A stretch of 64,000 bases of DNA from contig NC_064036.1 of the NCBI RefSeq assembly GCF_932526225.1, positions 11,463,181-11,527,180 of the forward strand. The letters run 5' to 3'. Below are positions 39,726-55,500 of the stretch, piece after piece. Each line of letters starts with the position of its first letter. The first letter of the stretch is position 1. The translations under genes were made by a program, and so were the position numbers. The stretch is from Nematostella vectensis (lineage: Eukaryota > Cnidaria > Anthozoa > Actiniaria > Edwardsiidae). The notes below the pieces were generated by a model. The model was given only the letters and a program-made list of their open reading frames with translations. It was not told the DNA's origin and did no database searches.

Positions 39726-41702
39726 CTATGGTATCCCTTGATTTGAAGTTTTAATTTTTTTAAAATTCAGCATCCTACAAAACGAGCAAAGTCTCTTGGC
39801 ATTCCGTAAGTAAATAGCTCACACGAAGTTCGTTCTTACAAGGCGTTCCATACCTAAGCAGAGGGGGAATAAGAACCACACACAGGCAACCCAAGCTGGC
39901 TCTGCTTATTACGTGCAGTTCAAATGGAAAATTGAGTGTGCGATGCATCCAGAAATAATTCTCACATTATTACATACAGAAAGTTTTTGCGGTCGGCAGC
40001 AGGCTAAGCTTTATTTGTTTTAATAACCGTACGATATTTATTATTTGTTATACGCGCCCCCCCCCCCCCTCCCCCCCAACCACGAGCGATCCAGGGGCAA
40101 CAATTCCGTTCGTAATATGACGGACGGACATGACAGTGAGACGACAAAACACGAATCCGACATCGGGTGATATTGCATAGGTTGCAGTCGGGTCCCGCAT
40201 TCGACACCTCTTGCCTTGTGATGGGTGACACCTGATAACATTTTGGCGTCTAGACTGGGATAAGGTACGTACGACGGCGCACTCAGGAAAAAAAAGATTC
40301 AAAAAAGGGAAAAAAAATCATCCAATCACCCCCTTTAATCAGGAAATAGCCTTCGAAGCTGGAGTCTAATTTTATCCCAGGGCCTAGAATTTCCGATAGT
40401 GCTGTCACCATCTTGAACGTGCGAAATAATGGGTAAATTCTATAAGCTTTCTCGGCGATAAGAACTTAACCGCCTGTAAGCAGGAAATCTTGCTTGGTGT
40501 GCGGGTTTCTTTCAGTATACATCTCTTTACAAACTGAGGAAAAGACAACTTACTCGATCAATAGATGCAGTTTTATGTATTCGTTATGATATGATATGAT
40601 AAACCACCAATTGAAAGCCCGACCAGATTTCAAGTCTAGAATATTACCACCCAACACTTTTTTTCTCTCACTATTGCGGTATGTAGATATTTTCTTGCTT
40701 CTTACTCTTTTAATCTGCCCACCATATTTCCATATTTGATGCTGATAACGAATATTGTCTTTTAAAGGAAAAACAGGAAAATTCTATAATTAAAAGTTGG
40801 ATGAAAGCTTTTATTGGTGCTCTAATTACCCAAAGATTAGCCTCTCTATGGGGCTTGTTTCCTGACGCACGGCAAACTCGTACAAATAATTATACTACTC
40901 TACCTAGATATTAAATTCTATGTAAAACACAACTGCATGAAAAGATCAGAATAACAAGGATTCAAAGGCCCAACAATAGTTTTACTGCAATAAATTGAGA
41001 CAATCAAAAAAGTTATACTCCCTGTTATATTGAGATGTCTTTGTTGACGAAAATAGTCATTTTATCTATCAAGATAAAATTGTAATAACTCTAAAAATGA
41101 GCACATCGATGAAAGAAGCTTTCAAAATAAGAGACCTTCAACCGTCATTACCAAATCGTATTTGTTCTCAATTCCAATAGCGAAGGATATTAACTTACTT
41201 TCAGTGAATACCTGTTGAAAAAGAGCACATAAAAGTGATAGAGCTATTCCTGTAACCCGCTTCCCACACATTTCCGATACCGTAGAGTCCATTAATGCAT
41301 CACAGGATTACAGGGAAGAAAGAGTTACTCCCGATTTTACATACTAGCCGCCCATGCACTTCTGAGAGGAACCTACAGTGCGCATGCGCGATCGATATCA
41401 ACATCTCCACTCATGCGCACTATGGGAAAATAATGAACAAGCCAGCACATTAGGGATATCTGGTATCCGCAATATTGCGCGAAACGCGCGCCCATAAAGT
41501 CAAGCCATTGTCCGCGATATTGAAAACTCATTAGTTAAATGAATGTGAATGAAAAATATGCCGCCATAGGAAGAATCCGTCTTGCTCCGAACAATGCCCG
41601 CCCAAATCCCATAAGAGAGGGACACGCTTGGGGATCTCGACCACAGACGACCTTAGCCTGAGGCGTACTAGCGGCCTTGGCGTGAGCCTTCAGGGAATTA
41701 CC
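39726..41702. other. Divergent spacer between the SNAPC5-like and protease genes
   Basis: No coding sequence is supported. It includes a C run near 40058 and CpG-bearing sequence around 41380-41640 that is the likely promoter zone. Confidence 0.5.
41381..41390. promoter_or_regulatory. NRF1-like palindrome GCGCATGCGC
   Basis: TGCGCATGCGCGA matches the NRF1/alpha-Pal consensus, and CATGCGCACTA follows some 25 bp later. It is about 320 bp upstream of the protease start. Motif match only. Confidence 0.35.
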
Positions 41703-45589
<3,887 letters not shown>

Positions 45590-45673
45590 CGTTAGAGATT
45601 TGACACAATACGGGTTATACTGGAAGTTATTTTGAGAAATAGATTATTTATGCATACCTAACAAGCAATACAT

Positions 45674-45679
45674 AATAAA
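45674..45679 (+). terminator. Candidate poly(A) signal for the protease gene
   Basis: AATAAA 85 bp after the stop in AT-rich sequence. Confidence 0.45.
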
Positions 45680-46361
45680 TTATTTGTGCATTAAACTCGA
45701 GTTGTTTGATCGATTTACTTAGCCCACTCAGCCCTGTTGTTTGTGTTGCTGGTTTCTTTCTCGGATTAACTTGCGCACACACTTGTGTTCCTTATGAAGT
45801 ATTCATATCGAAAAAAAAGTTTAGGAAAATAAATATCAACATACGTATGCTACGGTTAAAATTCTGGAAAAATAAAAAGCGTGCACAAAAAAAGGCCACA
45901 AAGTAATAAACCGGCAATATTTCTCAGTATTTTTTACAGTTTTATGCTAGATCCAATACTATTATATACTGCGAGTGAAGGCGTTCCCTCTAAACGCTGT
46001 TGTAACAAGCAGAAGAATGTCCTGGCGATTCTTCAATATTTGGCGGCCGAGTACTTGGTGAATGAGGCTTAGCTCTAGCTGCCTGCCTCTTTAAGACTCG
46101 AGACCGACCATTTAAGATCTGTCGGGGAGGTAACATGGTGGTAATTTTTTTCCTCAGAAATGTCGCTGTGTTTTTTAGCCAAGGGCTGCTTGTTTAACTA
46201 TTTTTTTCTTCTAGAGTTGTGACTTGATCGATTTGTTTGGGAGGATTTTCGTTACCTGACCCTTCAGATATCAAACATACGGTCCCTTTGGTCTTCTGCG
46301 AGTCGAAAGCACATTCTCTTCACTCGCGAAGTTGCGTTCTTCGTGCCTGGTCATCACCTAT

Positions 46362-46477
46362 TACCCTGGTTCTAGAGCCTTGAACGACTCTTTATTTAGT
46401 GGCCAGAGAGCTTAGCTTGAGACGCAAGCTTGCTGGCCACTAAATAGAGAGACGTCCGAGGATCTGGAACCAGGGTA
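46362..46477. mobile_element. 116-bp foldback element, TACCCTGG family
   Basis: TACCCTGGTTC at the left and GAACCAGGGTA at the right; inner arms share CTCT(C)TATTTAGTGGCC in inverse orientation. Closest relative in the window is 50582-50709. Confidence 0.7.
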
Positions 46478-46753
46478 TCACCTAGTGTTCCCGCCAAAGG
46501 GCAGGACTTTGACTCTCGACTGTTAGACACCTCGTTATTACAGACGGCCGTGTCGAGACTAGACTACGAAAGGACTGGTAAAAACTAAAGCTATACAAAT
46601 GCAAACACTACCAAAATGGTCTACTAAATAAAGAATTCAAGACCGGACTTATTCAGCCCGGCTAGTGGAACTGAAAGTCCAGGATAGTTTAGGATAATTC
46701 CACAAATGTTTGTTTTAATCATTTTTTTTATTGATTTTGAATGCATGAACGAG

Positions 46754-46942
46754 TTATAAGCTGGCTCCGCCCAGTAAGAATTTTCCATCCCGTCCTTGTT
46801 CTAGCGTGACGACTCCAAAACGGCTGCGAAGGAGACTAAGCACACTCGAGCTAGGATTTTCAACCTGGCCAATTGTCATGTAATTACATGTATCTAAGTC
46901 CAGGCTGGAAAACAATACAATCCATTCGTCCACGGTATACAC
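46754..46942 (-). CDS. Orphan 3'-terminal exon candidate, unknown product
   Basis: A minus-strand frame follows an acceptor (GTGAAATAG at 46943 and up) and encodes VYTVDEWIVLFSSLDLDTCN, MTIGQVENPSSSVLSLLRSR and FGVVTLEQGRDGKFLLGG, then stops. AATAAA (46727-46732, minus) follows the stop by 22 bp. Composition looks protein-like. No upstream exons were found before the MAM gene, so it may be the last exon of a gene whose other exons I did not recognise, or a captured fragment. Confidence 0.3.
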   Translation of the reverse strand: MYTVDEWIVLFSSLDLDTCNYMTIGQVENPSSSVLSLLRSRFGVVTLEQGRDGKFLLGGASL

Positions 46943-47433
46943 CTATTTCACAAAAGGTTGTCATGTAAATGGCGAATGGCTAGTGGTAAATTGCTTATGG
47001 GTACTAATTATTCGTAAAATTAAAGGTATTAAATAAAGTCCAGCAATGTCAAAGCTAAACATTGGTAACCTTTAATGCTGGATAATTGATTTCATTATCC
47101 ATATTCTTTACGACACGCTTGGTTACTTTCGGCCGTAGAGCTGCCATTTGCCAATCGCCATTTTCCATATGCACTGACAACCTTTATTGAAATAAGTTTA
47201 TGTAGTGTTCAGTAGCGTGACAGCCTGGACTAAGAAAGGACAAAAAAAAATCATCCCCATAGCCGGGCCATATAAACCACTCCCCTATTCCAGTCTTTCT
47301 TGAACGAGCCAGGTTTCCGTTTAAAATGTCTTTTTTATAACTATTCCTTTTCAATAACATTTCTTTCTTTTCGTCACCATCTTTTCTTTATACTGTATGC
47401 TGTGTTGAATTATGCTAATTATAGGCAGTACAG

Positions 47434-47567
47434 TACCCTGGGTACCAGAGCCTCCAAACTTTCTCTCGTCCAGTGACGCTCGGCCAAAATGCTGAGACGA
47501 GCGAAGCAGCATTTTGGCTGGAGCTTCATCACTGGACGAGAGTCTGGAGGCTCTGGTACCCAGGGTA
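47434..47567. mobile_element. 134-bp foldback element, TACCCTGG family
   Basis: Perfect ends TACCCTGGGTACCAGAGCC and GGCTCTGGTACCCAGGGTA; the arms continue with TCTCGTCCAGTGA and nearly meet at the centre around GCTGAGACGAGCGAAGC. One arm of the same family is at 28560-28610. Confidence 0.8.
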
Positions 47568-47569
47568 GC

Positions 47570-49216
47570 AGAACAGGCCACGGGAGACGCATTCTACAAT
47601 TGCAGAAAAAACAGATAAAAAACCTATTTCTGAATTCCGACGAAGGTAAGCTTATAATGACACAGCCAGCCTAGATTAATTTTACAGAATAAATAAAATA
47701 ACTCTGCGGCCCTGGTGAGCAGACGGTTAAAAGTGTGAAGGATTACTCACTTGTATGCAACACACACCAGTGTGAGAGATTCCAATGCGGTCACGACAAG
47801 CGGTCTCATATAAAGCATCTGATTGGCTGAGGTCAATTACTTGATTGACACGAGCAACGATCACGCACCTCGTACCGGGCCGAGTCAACCCGTACCAGCC
47901 ACTATAGCGCGGCTAGTGTTTCACTGTTTTGCCTTCCTCTAAAGCAAGCATAGACACAGTAACTCGGCTGAGTGAATGTAGCGCAAGCAAGCTTAGCTAG
48001 CGGACATTCATCACGGTAAGTAGCGTGTTTAATAATAGCGTAGAAATCACTAAAGATTTGAGTTGTTGATTTTTGCTAGCGTATACCATTATAGTGTTAC
48101 ATATGAATGAACTTTGTGCGTATGACGCCGCGCCGTGCCGCAACTAGACAGAACGCGCGAAAGTATCTTCAGTGTGTGGATAACTGTTTTCTATAAAAAC
48201 CATCACTCAGCATGTCTCCTCTGAAACTTGTGCTTCATATCTCCATTATAACCTTCTTACGGGATTTGTATTGAGCTTTTATTTGCATTTATTAACATCG
48301 CGGTGTTTAAATATGGCATAAACTTGCATAATGGTTTGTTCGGATTTTTCCTAATATCAGTGCTAAATGCATTCGCAGAGTGTTTACTTCTTGTATGTTT
48401 TGTAAGCTGCAAAGGGTGTCAGGTTTTGCCTAAGCTAGGGTAAAAAAAAGGTCATTTGGCTTACCAATGTAGGGTTCTAGCGAAACCGCGTGGACATTAA
48501 CCCTTGGGGTCTGTTACACAACACAGTGCGACCAAACACTCCGCTTCCCGTGCCAGTCACCAAAAAACACGAAATATGCAGTTGAAACGCTTGTCATAAC
48601 AAAACTTTTCCTTGCAACTAAAGCACCAGACAACGAAAATCTTTTATTGTTTTCTTTTTGCCTCTATCTAGTTAAATTTTGCTGGAGATGAGTACGAAAT
48701 CTTATGCAACTTACCGTCGAACTAGGTGTAAATATTACTTTAGTTTACTTTAGCCTCCTAAGTGATTTTATCTTGAATTGCTCTGTAAATTCCGTTAACT
48801 GCAGTATGGAAAATTTTTTATATGGAGCAAACGCCAAGATAAAATCAGTCGACAAGAAAGTTAAGGTGTAAACGAACGCGAATGTCCTTGGAGTTGTATT
48901 TCCAAAAAAGCTATCAGATTGCAGCTTGACAAGATTCTTGTAAAAAATAAATATCTAAAGAACTATGTTTAACAAAATCTTTTTCTCTGCACGTAATCTT
49001 TAATTACTCTTATATGAATTTGGGATCGGTGGGGCTTTTATTTGTTTTTTTCTTTCCCTCACTATCAATTCCAAACCCACAACATCTACAGTTTCAGTAA
49101 TGCTAGGTTATTTTCTCCACAGAAACGTACTCCTTGTCAGTAATCTGAATGCATGGTAGTTGGAATTCTGCAGACATAACGCCAAATTCACGCGCTTAGG
49201 GGCGTCAGACCTAGCC
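47570..49216 (+). promoter_or_regulatory. Upstream region of the MAM gene with a possible non-coding first exon
   Basis: A strong donor (CACGGTAAGTAG, exon end at 48015) and an acceptor (TTTTCTCCACAG, to 49122) would splice a leader exon onto the coding first exon, skipping 1.1 kb. No other gene is seen here. Splice-site match only. Confidence 0.3.
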
Positions 49217-52200
49217 ATGAGAGAGGTTGTACTTGTCTTTCTCGGGGTTCTGGCTGGTAAGTGTGACATTTAAAACTTTTATTTTAAATACTTTTTTAAA
49301 CTTAAATTATGCTATCCTAGCTGTGTTTACTTAGTTTAATCCACTTTGAATGACTTTGTTCTCTCAGGCAAATTTTATGTTCGTTTAGTTTTGTGGATTC
49401 ATCTCTCTTAATGGTATACTCACGCATACAGGGAAATTGTTTCTTTTGTGTAAGGTTCTTATCTCCTGTAAATCTTTGCAAAAACATTATATACTACAAA
49501 TAATTCTAGCACTAATGTTTGCCTAGAGTAAAGTATTAAACAATTGATGGGAAATAATGTCACTGAATTTGGGGCTCGAATGGAACTTTGGATTACTTAA
49601 CTGCTTGATACTGTTAAATTTTTTTTTTTGTAAAGTAAAATTACTTCATTGATTATTTTTTTGAACGCCATTGGTTTAACTATTATAGTTCCCAATGGTT
49701 ATTGTATTAGACGTCAAAGATTAATAGGTCAAAAGGCCAGTGCTGAGAGAAGTGTATTAATTAAAGCAACAATTCTCAACAGAACTCGTTGTTTAGCGAT
49801 GTTTCCATAAGCCAAGGAGCTCTGCATGAACTAACCCTTTAAGCGTTATCCTTAGCTATTCAGCGCGTGCTTGTATCCGTTTTCTGGTGATTTCCCGCGC
49901 TAACACAACGCTTCCATTCCGGAACCAAATGGACTGCGCAACACGTGCGTAATTGAAATGTGACCCGATCCAAAAAGTAAAAACTCGCTCTCGCATACCT
50001 TTCCTCAGCGCGGGAAATCGAATCGAGTTTTCGAGCGTAAAAATAATTAGAGAAGTAATTAAGGAAACAAAACACACATGCAGCTGACTGGATGCTCAAG
50101 TAATCGGGAACTTGAGTTATCCGGACTCTACTGCACTAGATTAAAGCCGGCAAAACAGGATTTGCGAATTTCTGCCCTGATTTTATAATTTTACTTGTAG
50201 TATTAAAGTAACAGTAATCTTAGATCTTTTGTATCCAGTATCACTACAACAGTTCGGCCAATTTCATAATTCCCGTCTGCTTTGTTGTTTAGTCCATCTT
50301 TCATTTTCGATAATAACCTTATTAGGTGAAATGCCGGATATTTTAGATTTTTGATATTGATATTTGCTCAAAACGGTCATCTTGTTAACATCAATTTCCT
50401 GTTGGCAATGGTAATGGTAAACTCACTTGAATTTGGATACGATCGTGCGGGATTTGCTGAGAGAGAGAGGGGGGGGGGGGGGGGGTAGGGGATGGAGATA
50501 GGGCCCCCCTCCCCCCCTGTACCCAGCCCTGGTTACGCGTCTGGGTGCTAGGGTACATTTTCCTGATGGTAAACTGAATATTACCCTAGTTCCACAGCCT
50601 CGAGCGTCTCTCTATTAAGTGGCCAGCGGACCTCAGTGCTGAGAAGCTCTACTCCGCTAGCTCGCCGGCCACTAAATAGAGAGACGTTCGACACACTGGA
50701 ATCGAGGTATAACTCGATATAGCATTCACGTCTTATACGCATCTGGACCTCATCCAAGGCCATTAATGCTAACATACTCACCAATCTATCCTTACTTTGA
50801 TTCTTTTTTTTTCTTTCTCTCCTCATTCCTACCGCTACACATCTATGCACTACACCAAAGATCCCTGTGAGACCGCTGTTCATAGGGAAGTGTTTCTGCC
50901 CTTTTCTTGCTAAATTACACTGCGCGAAAAAAAACATGAGCAGTTATCAAAAACATCCAGCCTGAGATTTCATCAAATTTGGAAATCAGATACAGGCTAT
51001 AGCCACTAGGGGCGAAAAAGTTTAGTGGTATTATTTTAAAATAGATCATTTGTGTAATTTTCTTCTTATAACTTATTGGGTATTATATTAGTATACCTAC
51101 TAGACTTTACAACTAAGCTTAAACCAAAATTAGAAAGTCCCAACAAAATTAGACATTCTTATATAAGGCACGGATCATTAGATATTTAGGGGGTGGTTGC
51201 GGCTTTTTTTCTTGCAGGATTTTTTCGGCAGTTTTTTTTTTGTATGCCGTCGCTCTGCAGGAATTTTTTTCAAGGATTTTTAAGCGGTAATTTCTAAAAA
51301 GGCGAAAATGGACACAAGATAAAATGACCTCACAATTAATCAAAACTAAATAAATGTTTATAATTACTTTTAAAAAATGATTGAAGACATGAGAATTTTC
51401 AGGAACCGCGAAGCATACATCGTATTTGTGCATGCATTTGTTGGGGAGGTGAGAGATACAAATAGCACTATTGGCTTTTGTAACATTGGTTACCTCGGTA
51501 ATTGTTCTAATAAATGTAGGAATAAAAAAGAATGTATTCTTAGATATCTCATCTTTGAATTATTAGTGAAACAAGAAATGTTCAAGTGTATTGATTGGCG
51601 AGGCACACTGTCTTTATATATACTGGCTTTATTATAGGGTCAAATGACAGTGTGTACTAGGTTCGGTTAAACCGGCAGGTACCCAGGGGGGGGGGGGGGG
51701 GGGGGGGTTCAGGGGGTGCGAACTTCCTTCCCCCCCCCCCCTCTCCACAACGGCCAAAGGTCCAATTTCGGTTTTCAATAGACGTGCTATTATTTGTAGA
51801 CAAAACTATTAAGCATCAGCTAGATCACTTTTGGTATGTATCAAAATCCCACAATAAACGTCCCGTGAAGATACTGCAAAGGCATGGTCAGATTTTTATC
51901 ATAGAAATCCCTCCCCCCTCCTGAAATATTAAGTCCACTTTTTCGGATTTCGCACCCCCTCAAGAAAAGTCCTGGGTACGGGCCTGAACCGGCTTGCACG
52001 TTTTTTTTTTCTGGTCATTTGCCTTGCAGGATTTTTTTTTTAGTGAAAGGCTTGCGCGTTATTTTTTTTTTTTTCGGATTGCCGCAGCCACCACCTAAAC
52101 CTTCTACGGTCTGTCCCTAAACAAGAGGTATCAAAAGTACGCGTACTTCCCAAGTGTCGAATCAGGTCTTACAAGTTTTGGTACGTGACATGTGCGGCGT

Positions 52201-52585
52201 AACGACTGTCACGAGGTTGCTAAGAAAATAAAGATACCGCCTCATCGCCATTTTAATTCTCCAGATAACTCCTTTGTATTTGAAACATTTGTATGTTTTG
52301 TACACAATAACATCGTGTATGTCTACAAATAATATGACATTAACGAAATAAATGCACTTACCTCTTTTTGTCGACGTTTATCCTTTCGCGTCGATTTAGT
52401 TTACTATCCCTGCTTCTTCTAATCAAGCCTTGCTGTTGCAGGAGCCATAGCCCAAACCAGCCCAGACTGTGACTTTGAAAAAGGCATGTGTTACACACAA
52501 GATAGCACAGACACATTCGACTGGACATGGGACATAGCGAACAGTCCCCTCACCGACCACACTACGACAGTCACGTCTGGAAGCA
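49217..52585 (+). CDS. Signal peptide exon and first part of MAM1
   Basis: Exon 49217-49256 encodes [14 protein letters not shown], most of a signal peptide; exon 52442-52585 completes it (AIAQTSPD) and begins the MAM fold with [19 protein letters not shown] and a DHTTTV segment equivalent to DHTLG in the other repeats. The exon ends in phase 1. Confidence 0.9.
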
Positions 52586-55500
52586 GTAAGTGGATGATTT
52601 TGTTGCGTGACAGAAAGGAACTTTATGACTCTCTGTCACGCAACAAAATTTATGTACCTCCCCCTTAAAGCCGCATTGTCACCAGTTTACTTCCGGAGGG
52701 CCGACGGAACGTCAAAAGAATCTATAAGAATCCGCGCTATATAACAAGCCGTCCGCTCTAAATTATCAATCACACCCTGAATGAAACTTCCAATAGACAG
52801 ACTGCTTTCACAATTTTGAAATATTTTTCGCGTTAAAAGTCATCGTAAATTGTTACGTTATCGACCGGAAGTACACTGATGACGATGCGGTACATAAAAT
52901 GTTTTTTTTTATATCGAGGTGGGATTTTTCTTTTGGATGGCCTTTTGAGAACACTGTCACTGGGGTCACCCAATCATTTTTTGTTCACCTTATTGTTTCT
53001 GCAAATATCAACCAATGTGATCTAGGCCGAAAAAATAAAATAATAATAATAATAAAATAAAACGGATAAATGAAAATTATATTTTCTTGCCACATACAGT
53101 TGCCATTCGGTAAATCAAACATAAGTCCGAGCTATCCAGTTTAGAAATTTAGTAAAGGACTGAAACAGATTGAGAAACTTCTTCTATCCGCAAAAGTAAG
53201 GAATCGTTTTCTTTTCTCCTTAGCATTCACTACCGCCGGTAATGGGCAAGGCGCGCCGTGTGTGTTCCCGTTCACATACAGTGGCACAAAGTACAGCAGT
53301 TGCATAACATCCAATCACAATTACCGATGGTGCAGCACTACAAGCAACTACGACAAAGACGCCAAATGGGGGAACTGTCTACCATCTGGTGAGTAAGATC
53401 TGGGGCGAGCATACTTGGGGTCGCTGTGGTAGAATCATTTTCGCGGGATTTTCAAAATGGCTTCCAAGTCAAGTCTTTTCGAGTCCTTTTCGAGTCTTTT
53501 CGATCCGTGGTTTTACAAGATTGCAAAATAGAACCGTCATCATAATGCAGACAACGGACAACGGTTTTATTTTACAGGGATTTTAGTGTCTCGAGTGTTT
53601 TTCTATGGCGACATCAAAGAAAGTATTTTCGAAGTCCGATCTATGATTGACTGATTGTTGTTTTTAGGAATCCATTCGCTTGGCTGCTACGTGGACAAGA
53701 GGCAGCGTTCCCTGCCCACTTATCTCGGCTCTAATGGCAATAAAGCGGATCTTATCAACTGGTGTTACGGCAAAGCCAAACAACGCGGCTTCAAGGTGTT
53801 TGGAGTACAGAATGGCGGCGAATGCTGGTCCGGATCCAACGCTCATCTCACCTACAACAAATACGGACCTAAGACAAGCGGTTGCCAGGACGGGCTCGGT
53901 GGAGGCTGGGGAAACGATGTGTACATCATCAGAGGTAAATTATGTGATGATTGTCGGTCCACGTTTTTCTTCACACATTTTAAAATGAAATGCATTGTTC
54001 CAACTCGTTGATGGTGTTGAGGATGGGAGCAGAAGAAAGTTTAGGGAGGGGGGGGGGGGGTATAAATTCTGCTGCCATACTATGAATAAAACAAATATTA
54101 AGAGGAGACACCTCAATAAAGCGTCATATGTTTCGTTCCCAAGGTTTCTGTAAGTTGAAGACCGCTCTGCCCCTGCTAGTTATCTATAAATAAATGTCCT
54201 TGGTTGTCCCTAAGATGATGAATCCGTTTTTTTTTTCTTCTAAAAAACATTGGGTGTTTCATTTTCTTGTTTTGAATGGAAGAGAAATTAGGTTTAGGAC
54301 TTGGAAAGGTGTCAAATTCTTCCAAATTAAGCCATGCCCATTACTCTTATTCTGGGTGCTATTTTTCCTTTCAGCATGTTTGGTGAATTGTATCAATCAT
54401 TTATACAACAGCCATCTCCTTTTCTTTCTTTTTTCTTTGGTATGGATATAAGACAAGGACATGAAAGGCCCATTTAGCTATCCTTAGTTTACAATTCTGA
54501 ATTTCTCTGTTAAACTTGATCCTGAATACACCCCTCCACTCTCAGTTCTAAAACTTGTTTTTAATTCTTTTAGGGTGGTTTGCCATAATCAACAAAAACT
54601 CCCTTGGTAGTAATGAAAAAGCTCGTATCATCAGCCCTTCCCAGTCCTCCACAGGGGCCAACAGTAACTGTCTGACGTTCTGGTACTATATGTACGGTCC
54701 TAAAGTAGGCACACTGAACGTCTACCTCAACTCCACATACAACGCATCACTTGGGTACCCTGTGTTCCAGAGATCTGGCTCTCAAAGCCCAGGATGGAAC
54801 ATGGGTGAAGTAAACATTCAACAAACTTACGGATACTCGGTACGGTGGATTTTTTATATTGAAAACTTTATGGCAGTAACCTCAGAAGAGTGAAAGGGCT
54901 TCGCTTTTGTTAATATTATTGTTTTGTCCTTAAAAGCGGAATATACGTAAATGTATATATGTTCTTCCCCAGATCGGTGGAGGAGTTCTTTGTACGTTTA
55001 ACTAACAGAACTAATGTGATTTATATTCTATCGCCTATATGTTCTTACCCCAGATCGGTGGAGGTTTTTTTTATGTTTTACTAATAGTACTAATGTGATT
55101 TATATTCTATCGCCTATAATTTCTTCCCCCAGATCGGTGGAGGTTTTCTTTTTATGTTTTACTAATAGTACTAATGTGATTTATATTCTATCGCCTGTAT
55201 GTTCTTCCCCAGATCGGTGGAGGTTTTCTTTTTATGTTTTACTAATAGTACTAATGTGATTTATCTTCTATCGCCTGTATGTTCTTCCCCCAGATCGTGT
55301 TTGAGGGGCAGGGCGTGTCCTCCTTCCGTGGGTCCATAGCAATTGACGATATCAAAATGTCTTCCGGGGCCTGCCCAGCGATAGGTAAGATCTCGTTCAA
55401 AACAGACTATTCGACAAAAACCAAGCTCTTCTGTACATTAAGCCTTGCGCCCAAAGTGCCCAAGAGAGTCTACCGCTCGTACAATATAGGCTATTTGAAA

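Noticed and set aside
49856..50099. Two overlapping minus-strand ORFs of 73 and 79 aa
   Set aside because: Both frames are open over the same bases, with no homology recognised; they lie in the first MAM-gene intron.
53655..53988. Alternative forward frames over the WSC-like exon
   Set aside because: The Cys pattern and phase 1-1 borders support only one frame.
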